Shown here piece after piece: positions 32,372 through 40,403 of a stretch of DNA of 64,000 nt. The position numbers and the translations under genes are program-made. Every line of letters starts with the position of its first letter. Position 1 is the first letter of the stretch. Source of the stretch: Acidaminobacter hydrogenoformans DSM 2784 (lineage in GTDB: Bacteria; Bacillota; Clostridia; Peptostreptococcales; Acidaminobacteraceae). The stretch spans positions 310,001-374,000 of the forward strand of contig NZ_FMWL01000001.1 of assembly GCF_900103005.1 (NCBI RefSeq), read 5' to 3'. The notes below the pieces were generated by a model, which searched no databases, was not told the DNA's origin, and was given only the letters and a program-made list of their open reading frames with translations.

Positions 32372-32401
32372 ACTATATCAGGATTATTCCCTTTCCGACA
32401 A
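32372..32401 (-). promoter_or_regulatory. promoter of pckA
   Basis: TTGTCG (32396-32401) and TATAGT (32372-32377) are separated by 18 bases on the minus strand, 75 bases before the start codon. Confidence 0.55.
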
Positions 32402-32435
32402 TGCAAGAAACAAAGCATTTGACAGAAAACTTCAA

Positions 32436-32482
32436 AACAAAAAAGGAAAAACCTGCCGATGGGCTTGAAAACCAACGACAGG
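32436..32482 (-). terminator. terminator after the relBE operon
   Basis: Minus-strand arms CCTGTCGTTGG (32472-32482) and CCATCGGCAGG (32452-32462) pair except for one mismatch and one wobble, with an 8- to 9-base loop. TTTTTCCTTTTTT follows. One arm carries the CCATCGGCA core of the dispersed repeat family. Confidence 0.7.
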
Positions 32483-32508
32483 CCTAATAATTCCACTTAT
32501 GATTTTAC

Positions 32509-32560
32509 TTCCGGGTTGACCGGACGAATCGAAATCTTCCGGTATTGACCGGACGAAACC
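32509..32560. repeat. imperfect 29-bp tandem repeat
   Basis: The exact 13-mer TTGACCGGACGAA occurs at 32516-32528 and 32545-32557, both preceded by CTTCCGG. The unit length is 29 bases. It lies just after the relE-type gene. No function is evident. Confidence 0.6.
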
Positions 32561-32577
32561 CTTGCCGATGGTTCTCT

Positions 32578-32847
32578 TCACCCATAAATGTCTTTCCTGT
32601 GTCCCACTTCAACAATTAAGATCACGACTCTATCCTCTTCAATCTTCGCCAGAATCCTGTAATCCCCCACTCTATAACGCCATTTGTCGCTAAGGAGCCC
32701 CTGAAGTGATTTGCCATGAAGCCTCGGATTCTCTGAATCCACAAGATTTTTTTCAATGTAGGACAGGATAAAAAACGCAGTCTGTTTATCCAGCTTCTTT
32801 AATTGTTTCAGCGCGGAAGTGGTATATTCAACTTTAAATGATTTCAT
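32578..32847 (-). CDS. RelE/ParE family toxin
   Basis: This 89-residue protein has the RelE fold: FKVEYTTSALKQLKKLDKQTAFFILSYIEKN, then SLQGLLSDKWRYRVGDYRILAKIEEDRVVILIVEVGHRKDIY. The Arg residues of WRYRVGDYR and the C-terminal HRKDIY are the usual mRNA-cleaving positions of ribosome-dependent RelE toxins. The ATG at 32847 overlaps the antitoxin stop (ATGA). Toxin after antitoxin with overlap is the standard layout. A terminator follows at 32436-32482. Confidence 0.9.
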   Translation of the reverse strand: MKSFKVEYTTSALKQLKKLDKQTAFFILSYIEKNLVDSENPRLHGKSLQGLLSDKWRYRVGDYRILAKIEEDRVVILIVEVGHRKDIYG

Positions 32848-33062
32848 AGGCCAAGCGCTTTCTTGACTTGCTCATGGCTAACTCTTTCATCTTCTTTAGT
32901 CTCTTCCCAGACCCTGTCAAACAAAGCCAGGTCATAGTCCTGCTCAATTCTTTCAAGGACAGTTTCCCTTATGAATGAAGAGAGGTCTTGATTGTGAATC
33001 TCAGCATATTTGCGAATCAACGCGTCGTCGCGATCATTCAGTCTTAAAGACACGGTGCCCAT
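32844..33062 (-). CDS. RelB/DUF6290-type antitoxin
   Basis: The antitoxin has 72 residues. An N-terminal ribbon-helix-helix is visible in TVSLRLNDRDDALIRKYAEIHNQDLSSFIRETVLERI. The C-terminal LFDRVWEETKEDERVSHEQVKKALGL would wrap the toxin. The ATG at 33062 follows GGAGGTGAG. It should bind the 27-base palindrome at 33076-33102, directly upstream, for autoregulation. Confidence 0.88.
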   Translation of the reverse strand: MGTVSLRLNDRDDALIRKYAEIHNQDLSSFIRETVLERIEQDYDLALFDRVWEETKEDERVSHEQVKKALGL

Positions 33063-33075
33063 AAGCTCACCTCCA

Positions 33076-33102
33076 GAGTTGTAATACACCGTATTACAAC
33101 TC
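33076..33102. promoter_or_regulatory. toxin-antitoxin operator palindrome
   Basis: Perfect arms GAGTTGTAATAC (33076-33087) and GTATTACAACTC (33091-33102) surround ACC. It begins one base after the -10 box of the relBE promoter, an ideal place for repression by a ribbon-helix-helix antitoxin. Confidence 0.82.
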
Positions 33103-33103
33103 T

Positions 33104-33132
33104 ATTATACATCAGCATGTCAGACGCATCAA
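33104..33132 (-). promoter_or_regulatory. promoter of the toxin-antitoxin operon
   Basis: TTGATG (33127-33132) and TATAAT (33104-33109) are separated by 17 bases on the minus strand. Confidence 0.75.
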
Positions 33133-33142
33133 GGTAGTGAGA

Positions 33143-33186
33143 AGAAAAACCATCGGCTGAGCCTTCAAACAGCTTTGCCGATGGTT
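33143..33186 (-). terminator. terminator after the DUF2200 gene
   Basis: Arms AACCATCGGC (33177-33186 read on the minus strand) and GCCGATGGTT (33148-33157) are perfect and followed by TTTCTTC. The stem is made of the dispersed CCATCGGC core. Confidence 0.72.
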
Positions 33187-33226
33187 ATCCATCACAAATC
33201 CCCCACATCCTCAAACCAGACAATTA

Positions 33227-33586
33227 CTAATTCGACGGCACCCTCAAGATCTTCTCCATGACTTTCCCCTTCGCCAACTCATCGATCAGCTTATCCAGGT
33301 ACCGGATTTCCTGCATCAGGGGTTCTTCGATCTCCTCCACCCGAATGCCGCAGACTACACCTTTGATCAGATTCCGGGAAGGGTTGAGCTCAGGCGCCTG
33401 GTCAAAGAAAGTTTCGAAGTCTGTCTGATCTTCCAGAATCGCCTCCAAAGCTTCCTGGCTGTAGCCTGTCAACCAGCGGATTATTTCGTCCACCTCCGCT
33501 TTCGTGCGCCCTTTTTTCTCCGCCTTATTGACATAGTGGGGATAGACACTTGCGAAGCGCATGGTATAGATCTTGTGCTTGGTCAT
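33227..33586 (-). CDS. DUF2200 domain protein
   Basis: This 119-residue protein matches DUF2200 along its whole length: [91 protein letters not shown]. The family is widespread in gut and environmental bacteria and appears to be spread by transfer; its function is unknown. The ATG at 33586 follows GAGGATG. It is flanked by a perfect inverted repeat upstream and a terminator downstream. Confidence 0.9.
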   Translation of the reverse strand: MTKHKIYTMRFASVYPHYVNKAEKKGRTKAEVDEIIRWLTGYSQEALEAILEDQTDFETFFDQAPELNPSRNLIKGVVCGIRVEEIEEPLMQEIRYLDKLIDELAKGKVMEKILRVPSN

Positions 33587-33615
33587 GACGCATCCTCTTT
33601 TCTATGGTTTTTGGG

Positions 33616-33673
33616 GAATCATTAGGGACGGTTCTTTTTGATTTGACACAAAAAGAACCGTCCCTAATGATTC
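33616..33673. repeat. perfect 25-bp inverted repeat (AGGGACGGTTC type)
   Basis: The left arm 33616-33640 and right arm 33649-33673 are perfect complements around an 8-base loop ATTTGACA. The core is AGGGACGGTTCTTTTTG. One end overlaps the rlmH stop codon by two bases. The T-rich arm before the loop makes this unlike a normal terminator. Sequences of this type are common intergenic palindromes in many bacteria. Confidence 0.82.
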
Positions 33674-34151
33674 ATTTGTGATACGGCTCATTCCTCATAA
33701 TCCTCATAGCCCTGTAGACCTGCTCCAGTAAAATGACCCGCATCAACTGGTGGGGAAACGTCATCTTTGAAAACGACAGCTTGAAATCTGCCTTCTCAAG
33801 GACGCTGTCCGCAAGGCCTAAAGAGCCCCCAATAATAAACGCCACATGGCTGTCCCCCTGAAGTCCAAGCTCTGCCAGCTTTTCAGAAAGACCTTCGCTG
33901 CTGAGCATCTTGCCCTCAATGGCAAGCGGGATGACATAGGCGCCTGACGGCAGTTTGGCCAGAATACGCTGGGCTTCCTTTTCGAGAATCTGAGCCACTT
34001 CGCGCTCAGAAGCCTGGTCCGGTGTCTTTTCATCCGCCACCTCAATGACGTCGAGCTTAATATATTTCGAAAGGCGCTTCGAATACTCCGAAAGCGCCTC
34101 TGTATAAAACTTTTCTTTAATTTTGCCCACGGCAATCACTGTGATTTTCAA
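33672..34151 (-). CDS. rlmH: 23S rRNA (pseudouridine1915-N3)-methyltransferase
   Basis: RlmH methylates pseudouridine 1915 in helix 69 of 23S rRNA. It is a small SPOUT methyltransferase of 159 residues, exactly the family length. [25 protein letters not shown] and [32 protein letters not shown] are all present. The start is TTG at 34151, after GGAGGT; the codons before it are not conserved. It follows walJ, a common neighbour in Bacillota. Confidence 0.96.
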   Translation of the reverse strand: MKITVIAVGKIKEKFYTEALSEYSKRLSKYIKLDVIEVADEKTPDQASEREVAQILEKEAQRILAKLPSGAYVIPLAIEGKMLSSEGLSEKLAELGLQGDSHVAFIIGGSLGLADSVLEKADFKLSFSKMTFPHQLMRVILLEQVYRAMRIMRNEPYHK

Positions 34152-34206
34152 AATAAACCTCCAAAGCACACGCAGACCGGCATTCAAAGCCGTGTCCTTT
34201 TTTCTC

Positions 34207-35010
34207 TTACCGGCCTATGCTGTAGACCCGGCCCACCCGGTCTCTGTAGCTCAGGTCCAGGCAGACATCTGTACCCACGTGAATGTGGTTCTCTCTCAGA
34301 ACGCCGCTGACGGTTTCAAAAGCGAGCTCCGGGAAGTTGTTCTCCTTGCTGAGATGTCCCAGCAGGATATTTTGTACCCTGCCCCCCTGCACCGCCAAGG
34401 TTGCGATTTCGCCTGCGTTATCATTGGAGAGATGCCCCACTTCAGACAAAATCCTGCGCTTCAGATAATAAGGATAGGCCCCCATCTTCAGCATTTCAAT
34501 GTCGTGATTGGACTCCAGCATCAGAAAATCAACCTGAAGCAACTCCTGCAGGATCTCTTCCGTCATAGTACCCAGATCAGTGGCCACTGCAAGCCTCGAG
34601 ACACCGTCTGAAAACCGGTACGCGACAGGATCCGCCGCGTCGTGGGAAACACCAATCGATTTAACCTCCAGATCTCCAATCGCAAAGGGCACACCATTTT
34701 GAATGACCTTGACCCGGTCCGGATCCACTTTGCCTATTTTGGGAAGCATTACGTCCCAGGTGCTCTGATTGGCATAAACATCAAGATTGTAGCGACGCAT
34801 CAGCACCCCGACACCTTGAATGTGATCCGTATGCTCATGGGTCACGAGAATACCGCTTAGCTTCGTAATGTCTTCCGAGATGCTGTCTATAGCATTTTTT
34901 ATATATTTACCGCTGAGGCCCGCGTCCAAGAGCACCCGGGTTGAATTTGCCGCGATGTACTGGCAATTGCCGCTGCTGCCACTGGCCAGGGAGCAAAATT
35001 TCAAACTCAT
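34207..35010 (-). CDS. walJ: MBL-fold metallohydrolase WalJ/YycJ
   Basis: This 267-residue metallo-beta-lactamase-fold protein matches YycJ/WalJ of the wal operon. The metal motif is [11 protein letters not shown]; further ligands are in [17 protein letters not shown] and GHLSNDN. It is reported as a 5'-3' exonuclease-like protein linked to mismatch repair and cell-wall homeostasis. [16 protein letters not shown] is the usual start. The ATG at 35010 follows AGGGG. A candidate -10 box at 35041 suggests an extra promoter of its own. Confidence 0.93.
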   Translation of the reverse strand: MSLKFCSLASGSSGNCQYIAANSTRVLLDAGLSGKYIKNAIDSISEDITKLSGILVTHEHTDHIQGVGVLMRRYNLDVYANQSTWDVMLPKIGKVDPDRVKVIQNGVPFAIGDLEVKSIGVSHDAADPVAYRFSDGVSRLAVATDLGTMTEEILQELLQVDFLMLESNHDIEMLKMGAYPYYLKRRILSEVGHLSNDNAGEIATLAVQGGRVQNILLGHLSKENNFPELAFETVSGVLRENHIHVGTDVCLDLSYRDRVGRVYSIGR

Positions 35011-35040
35011 TGGGACAACCCCTTAAATAACATGATATTC

Positions 35041-35046
35041 ATTATA
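35041..35046 (-). promoter_or_regulatory. candidate -10 box for walJ-rlmH
   Basis: TATAAT on the minus strand lies 31 bases before the walJ start. TTCCCA at 17 bases is a poor -35. A small AGGGT/ACCCT hairpin lies just upstream, at about 35084-35100. Confidence 0.4.
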
Positions 35047-35145
35047 CCCTAAAAGTGAAGACTTGGGAAAGGAAATAGGGTTATGTTACCCTCTTCCCTC
35101 ACCTCAAACCTCAAGGACGCCATTGGGATCAAATCTATTAGCGTA

Positions 35146-35991
35146 CTACTCCACCGCTTCCACAAATATGACCCGTCCGTCGGATAATCTCATGCGCCAG
35201 TAAGGCGAGGCCTCCCCGGAAGTGATGTCGCTGGTCAGCGACCCGGTCTCCAACTGGTAACCAAGCTCAATCGCGTCAATTTTGACAGCCTGATCCTCCA
35301 GGGCTTCAGACGCAGCAATCTCCTCCGCGGCCAAAAACAAGGCTTTAGAAGGTTGTATGACCTTGTGGACGTTTTCTTGGGGCTGCGGTGGATTAAACCA
35401 TCGGCGTTCAAAGGAAACGACTTTGTCGCCGGTCAGGCGAATGCGCATAAAGGCTTCCTCCAGAAAATAGCTGCCATAGCTCTGGCGCCACTCAAGAATC
35501 ACATGATCCGGTTCGACGCTGAGCGCCCAGCGCTGGCGGTCGTCATGGTCAAAACCAAGGGCGGAGAGAAACGCTTCGCCTGTCTGCCAAGCCTGTGCGT
35601 CATCGAGAGGCGCGGTAATCTGCCATTGCTCTAAAGGGAGTTCAAATCTGATCTCCCGTTCTATAGCGACGACCAAAAGCGCACCGTCATGACCAACATA
35701 GAGGCCGTCAATTGCCTCATAGCCCCCCGGCAGCAGCGCGTTCGCCAAAGTCTGAGCCTCTATTTCATTGTATTCAAGGTCAACGGCGTTTATGGTCAAA
35801 GGCATGGCGGGAATAGCCGCGCTAATCCCTATTCCCCGACCGTCCAGCAACGACAGGACTGAAGGCAGCAGCGGATCCTGAGCTGATTCCCGGTCAATCA
35901 GTTTCGACATGCCACCCGTCATGACAAATAGGGCAATATTGGTGAGAATCAGCGCAATAATTAATATATTCTTTGATTTTTTCCAATCCAT
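35146..35991 (-). CDS. yycI: two-component system regulatory protein YycI
   Basis: YycI sits in the membrane beside WalK and, with YycH, tunes its kinase activity. The protein has 281 residues, with one N-terminal transmembrane helix (MDWKKSKNILIIALILTNIALFVM) and an extracytoplasmic YycI-like domain. The start MDWKKSKNILI is typical of the family. The ATG at 35991 lies two bases after the yycH stop. Confidence 0.88.
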   Translation of the reverse strand: MDWKKSKNILIIALILTNIALFVMTGGMSKLIDRESAQDPLLPSVLSLLDGRGIGISAAIPAMPLTINAVDLEYNEIEAQTLANALLPGGYEAIDGLYVGHDGALLVVAIEREIRFELPLEQWQITAPLDDAQAWQTGEAFLSALGFDHDDRQRWALSVEPDHVILEWRQSYGSYFLEEAFMRIRLTGDKVVSFERRWFNPPQPQENVHKVIQPSKALFLAAEEIAASEALEDQAVKIDAIELGYQLETGSLTSDITSGEASPYWRMRLSDGRVIFVEAVE

Positions 35992-35993
35992 AA

Positions 35994-37517
35994 TCAATTC
36001 ACCGCCTGTTCCGGAAGATGCTGAAGCAGACGCCCTGTGTAGACATCGAAATAATAGTGGCTGCTGCCAATCCCAAGGTGCCATGCTGGGACATAGGTTG
36101 CGACGCCATTATCTTGAATCAGGAAATAGACCAGCTCATATTCTGTAATGTCATGCAAAATTTGATAAACAAAGCCAAAGTCTTCTTTGACGGCTTCTGC
36201 TTCGGGGTTCATCATCAGATAATCGTTCAGAATCAGTTCATAATGATTCTCTATCAGCTTGTCCATACTGATAATGGCACCGGATGGATTGGGTTCTGGC
36301 ATACTCCTCTGTAGCTGCTTATAGTTTTTAGTCAAATAAGTGATCTGGTCATTTGTGATTTCAACCGTAGCAGCGCAAGGAATAGACTGGCCGGAAAGAT
36401 CTACCGGCAACCCTTTGTAACGGATGCCAAACTGGAACGTCTTAACCCAAACTCCAGGCGCTTGTTCAACTTCGGTGTAATGCCTGAGGTAGAGGCCTTC
36501 CGGAAATTCGCCATATTTTCTGAGCTCAGAAACGGCCATGGTCATGCTGGCTTTGAAGCCCAGAGCTTCCCCCGACTCACCAGAGCTCTCGAATCGCTCT
36601 ACGTATTCCAGACGACCTTCACTGCCAAATCTCAAGGCTCGGTCTCCATAGCCGTAAAGATAGACTACAGAGCCGTCCACTTCCCGTACCCGTTTGACAA
36701 AATCAAAACGCGACCCAAAGGCAATGTAAGCGTAGTACCTTTCCTGCTCCTCACTGAGGGTTTGAAGGCTAAATTCATTACTGACGCGGACTCTGTCCAG
36801 CGCAGGCATTGTGACGATTGGCTCAATAATGTGATTTTCTCTATAGACTTCTTCCGGCTTCTCCAAAATTTCTCTCAGAGAGAAGATGTCTTCAATACGC
36901 TTATATTCAACCGTGCCTTCTGCATTTTCAATTTCTGACAATATTACGGACAGATCAGCAGCTGGGGCTGCCACAGCTGCAACCGTCCCCTCAGGCTTCG
37001 CTGTTGAAAATCTGATATACCGGTCTTCTTGCCTATTTCCCAGATAAATACTGCCACTTTCACCGGCAGTGATCAACACCACATCAAAATCTGTCGTCCC
37101 AAGAGCCTCCCTGGACACACCTGAACCAACCGCCATTAAGATTTGGTTGACTGTCATGCTGAATGGCATTTTGAAGGTGATGCCCCGCTGGACCACCACT
37201 GCATCCCAATCCGTTTGTCCAACCTCAGCGATCCCAGATGTTTCAAGGGCAACACGAAGCTGACCTTTGGCACTGGCCCAAAGGCTGTTTTTAAAAGCGC
37301 TGTCGAAATGCCCTGAATACAAGCCACCCCCAAAGCTGACCTGGATGCCTTGGGGGTTTAAAAGGTCTTCGATATTCACACTCGCCTGGACGTTTCCGGC
37401 ATTAGAACCGGCCCTGGCACTTATGGAACTGGTCTCCAGCAGGAACTGACCCGCCAGATAGACGCAGATGGCAAACAGCGCCATCAATACTGCGGATTTT
37501 GCTTTCTCGAGAAGCAT
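35994..37517 (-). CDS. yycH: two-component system activity regulator YycH
   Basis: YycH is a membrane-anchored extracytoplasmic regulator of WalK with 507 residues. One N-terminal transmembrane helix (KSAVLMALFAICVYLAGQFLL) precedes a large extracellular region. YLYGYGDRALRFGSEGRLEYVERF and ITYLTKNYKQL fit YycH relatives. The ATG at 37517 follows GGAGGG; an upstream in-frame start has no such site. It overlaps nothing upstream but abuts yycI downstream. Confidence 0.88.
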   Translation of the reverse strand: MLLEKAKSAVLMALFAICVYLAGQFLLETSSISARAGSNAGNVQASVNIEDLLNPQGIQVSFGGGLYSGHFDSAFKNSLWASAKGQLRVALETSGIAEVGQTDWDAVVVQRGITFKMPFSMTVNQILMAVGSGVSREALGTTDFDVVLITAGESGSIYLGNRQEDRYIRFSTAKPEGTVAAVAAPAADLSVILSEIENAEGTVEYKRIEDIFSLREILEKPEEVYRENHIIEPIVTMPALDRVRVSNEFSLQTLSEEQERYYAYIAFGSRFDFVKRVREVDGSVVYLYGYGDRALRFGSEGRLEYVERFESSGESGEALGFKASMTMAVSELRKYGEFPEGLYLRHYTEVEQAPGVWVKTFQFGIRYKGLPVDLSGQSIPCAATVEITNDQITYLTKNYKQLQRSMPEPNPSGAIISMDKLIENHYELILNDYLMMNPEAEAVKEDFGFVYQILHDITEYELVYFLIQDNGVATYVPAWHLGIGSSHYYFDVYTGRLLQHLPEQAVN

Positions 37518-37660
37518 CCGACACCCTCCGTGTTTTGGCACAAAAAACAGTATGCACTCTTAACCTTTTTGGCAAAATATTGGAAATGGACAACCCCACG
37601 TCAGCTTGGGCGCGTGGGGTCATGAGGTCAAGGTCATGGACTTTAACATGGTCATTTGCA

Positions 37661-38437
37661 TCATTGCGACAAACTGCTCTTGATCACACTATAGGCATTG
37701 TTCGGAAGATCTTGAGCCGAATCCATAGCGCGAACCTGAATGCGTTCGACTTTGATGATTCTATTGACATCATTTCTTCTAAAGTAGATCAGATAAGTTC
37801 CCACAGCGGGTTTCTCCAAAGTCACCCTGAAGGTTGGGATCGCGCCTACTTTGACGTCATGCCAGCTGTAAACAGAGACTTGTGCAATCCGTCTGAATTG
37901 ATATGCGGCTGCATCATATTCGATCATAGCCGCGCTTAACTCTCTGGAAGCTTTATTTCTTCGCTCTTCCAGAGCCGCCATTTCCGCAGCGGTTACGAAC
38001 CCTGTTTTCATTTTGAGCTCTTCCTGACTTCTGGTGAGCTCAAATTCCAGGCGAATGCGTTTTTCATATGCGGTTATATACGCATCAATGATTTGACTTC
38101 GATAGCCTGACGTTCTGTATTCGTTTGCGAAGTTGTCTGCCAATCTTACTGGTTTGAGTCTCTCGAGGTTGTTGACTATATCATAGCCGTCCCACCGAAC
38201 AATGCTCATAGACACGTCCATGTCTTTGAGCAGTCTCACAGACATAAAAAGGTTATCACGTATGAAGACCTCTTTGCTGATTCCATATTTAGGCTCTAAA
38301 ATCTCGATCGATCCTGCCAGCTCGCGATCCGTCTCAGCCATGGCATACCCGGGCAGTCCAGCGAAAGCCACCAGCAGCATCAGTACCGCCACAGACCTGA
38401 CTAAAAATCGACTTAGCGTGTAAGCGCGCATTTCCAT
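37661..38437 (-). CDS. secreted protein of unknown function in the wal cluster
   Basis: I do not recognise a family for this 258-residue protein. A signal peptide of about 34 residues ends at AMA-ETD. The middle third (RSQIIDAYITAYEKRIRLEFELTRSQEELKMK, then EMAALEERRNKASRELSAAMIEYDAAAYQF) is charged and helical, probably a coiled coil. The last third looks like a beta-rich domain (VGAIPTFRVTLEKPAVGTYLIYFRR). The ATG at 38437 follows GAGGTGG. It lies between walK and yycH, where no gene is normally found, and an exact WalR-type box lies in its promoter. A cell-wall-related or WalK-modulating role is inferred. Confidence 0.8.
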   Translation of the reverse strand: MEMRAYTLSRFLVRSVAVLMLLVAFAGLPGYAMAETDRELAGSIEILEPKYGISKEVFIRDNLFMSVRLLKDMDVSMSIVRWDGYDIVNNLERLKPVRLADNFANEYRTSGYRSQIIDAYITAYEKRIRLEFELTRSQEELKMKTGFVTAAEMAALEERRNKASRELSAAMIEYDAAAYQFRRIAQVSVYSWHDVKVGAIPTFRVTLEKPAVGTYLIYFRRNDVNRIIKVERIQVRAMDSAQDLPNNAYSVIKSSLSQ

Positions 38438-38551
38438 TATTTCCACCTCATTGTGGCGCATTTATCCCAGTTGGAAGTCTGCCTATAAATAGGGTGCCCT
38501 AGAGGGCGGCCCGTCAGTGGCATACTTTGGCACTTTTAATAGGATAAATTC

Positions 38552-38584
38552 ATTATAACCGATGCATGTTACAGTTCCATTACA
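38552..38584 (-). promoter_or_regulatory. WalR-type box and promoter before the unknown wal-cluster gene
   Basis: On the minus strand TGTAAT (38579-38584), five bases, and TGTAAC (38568-38573) match the WalR consensus TGTWAH-N5-TGTWAH at every position. TATAAT (38552-38557) follows ten bases later, so the box covers the -35 region, as expected for activation. The promoter would serve the unknown gene and probably yycH-yycI. Confidence 0.7.
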
Positions 38585-38609
38585 TCGATTTTAAGAACTC
38601 TTTACACTC

Positions 38610-40403
38610 TCAGGCGGATACACTTACAGCAGGCAACCGAATGGTAACCGTTGTCCCAATATCTACAGTGGATTCAATGGCAATGTTTCCGCCATGGGCC
38701 TCGACAAACTGCTGCGCGATTGACAGTCCAAGTCCTGTGCCGCCCAGCGCTCTGGACCTCGCTTTATCTACGCGGTAAAACCGCTCAAAAATTCTCGCTA
38801 AATCCTTATCCGGAATACCCATGCCAGTGTCGCAAATCCTCAAGACAAGCTCCTTAGGCATTCTGGACACAAAAATTGTAATTTTGCCTTCTTCTGGCGT
38901 ATACTTGACCGCATTTCCTATAACATTGATCAGTACCTGCTCCATCCGGTCATAATCGAAAACTGAAACCAAAGTGGTTTCCTGGGCATTGATTTTGATC
39001 CGCTGATTCTTGGGCTTGTAGGATGTCTCAAGCTTCATGATGCACTGACGGATCAAATGAAGCATATCGTGCTCTTCCATGTGCAGATTTGCCATTTTCG
39101 CGTCGAAATTAGACAGTTGAAGCAAATCACGGACAAGCCGTGCCATACGGTCTGCCTCACCGTCAATGACGCCCAGAAACTGTTGGATTGTATCCGGATC
39201 ATCAATTCCACCGTCCAGTAAGGTTTCTGTATAGGACTTAATGCTGGTGAGCGGCGTCTTAAGTTCATGGGAAACATTTGCTACAAAATCTCTGCGCATC
39301 CGGTCCAACTTTTCCTGTTCTGTCACGTCCTGAAGTACGAAGACAAAACCGGATTTTATGCCTCTTACGTTTTCAAAAGGCGCATAATTGACGCGCAAGG
39401 TAGAACCCTTGTAATCAACTATTTTGCTTCCGGACCAACGGGTACCATCCTCGACAATCTTATTCATTGTCAGGTCGGGATCGATCTCTTTCAAAATTTG
39501 ATCGATTCGTTCTGCGCGATAAGGCAGCTCCAGCATTTCGAGGGCTTTAGGATTCAAATGGATGATCACGCCATCCCGGTCCACCGCAATCAAGCCATCA
39601 TCCATATAGTGGAGGATGGCTTCCAGTTTGCTCTTTTCCCGGGAAATCTCATCCATGCTGGTTTTCAACTCACTGGTCAAAACATTGAACATCTCTGCAA
39701 GCTTTCCAATTTCGTCATTGGATTTAACGTCGACCTTCTGATCAAAATCACCAGCGGCCATTTTTGCCGCCTTTTCTGTGACGTCATTAATTGGCTCCGT
39801 GATTGTACGCGCAATCATAAAGCCCAGGAGAATTGTGATCCCGAGGGCAGCCAGAGTAGCGCGTACTATAGTCGCTTTAGATTCAGAAAGGCTTTTATAG
39901 ACATCTGTCAGGTCATAACGGATATACAAAAGGCCCACTACAGCCTGACGCCCATCTCTAATAGGCTCGACTCGGTCCATTGTTCTGATCTGATAGCCTG
40001 CGTCTTGAATGATAATATTTTTTTCGCGGGTCTTGCCATTCAGACCTTCGACCAGCAGTTCAAAATCCAGAAATTCCTCAGCGCTTCGGCCAATATTCTG
40101 CGTACTGGTCGCTGCGATTTTATAATCTGTCCCGCTGATGATGAAAATCTCTTCTCTGAAGCCCAGCTCGCTTTGATTCTGAATGATCGTCCGAATTTCC
40201 GGGCTGTCAAACCCGAAATCCACATACCGCTCTATCTGGGGTTTGATCAGCTCCGTCAGATTGATGAGCCGCCTTGAAACATCATTCATGTGATATCGCT
40301 GAAAGGATTCTACAATTATAACCCCAGCTATAATCATACCAATAAAGACCAACATAAAATAAATGGTTGTAAATTTCCAACGTATGCTTTTAAACATAAG
40401 CAT
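38610..40403 (-). CDS. walK: cell wall sensor histidine kinase WalK
   Basis: WalK is the membrane sensor kinase that phosphorylates WalR. It has 597 residues. Transmembrane helices lie near residues 12-33 and 178-198 and enclose an extracytoplasmic PAS-like domain. A HAMP domain follows (about 199-250), then a cytoplasmic PAS domain (260-360), HisKA with the phospho-His in VANVSHELKTPLTSIKS near 379, and HATPase_c with NAVKYTPEEGKI, DTGMGIPDKDLARIFERFYR and GGTGLGLSIAQQ. The ATG at 40403 overlaps the walR stop by one base (TAATG). Confidence 0.96.
   Translation of the reverse strand: MLMFKSIRWKFTTIYFMLVFIGMIIAGVIIVESFQRYHMNDVSRRLINLTELIKPQIERYVDFGFDSPEIRTIIQNQSELGFREEIFIISGTDYKIAATSTQNIGRSAEEFLDFELLVEGLNGKTREKNIIIQDAGYQIRTMDRVEPIRDGRQAVVGLLYIRYDLTDVYKSLSESKATIVRATLAALGITILLGFMIARTITEPINDVTEKAAKMAAGDFDQKVDVKSNDEIGKLAEMFNVLTSELKTSMDEISREKSKLEAILHYMDDGLIAVDRDGVIIHLNPKALEMLELPYRAERIDQILKEIDPDLTMNKIVEDGTRWSGSKIVDYKGSTLRVNYAPFENVRGIKSGFVFVLQDVTEQEKLDRMRRDFVANVSHELKTPLTSIKSYTETLLDGGIDDPDTIQQFLGVIDGEADRMARLVRDLLQLSNFDAKMANLHMEEHDMLHLIRQCIMKLETSYKPKNQRIKINAQETTLVSVFDYDRMEQVLINVIGNAVKYTPEEGKITIFVSRMPKELVLRICDTGMGIPDKDLARIFERFYRVDKARSRALGGTGLGLSIAQQFVEAHGGNIAIESTVDIGTTVTIRLPAVSVSA

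Noticed and set aside
33616-33673. rho-independent terminator of rlmH
   Set aside because: On the minus strand the distal arm ends in ATGATTC with no T-run, and the T-rich part is next to the loop, so it is better described as a palindromic repeat.
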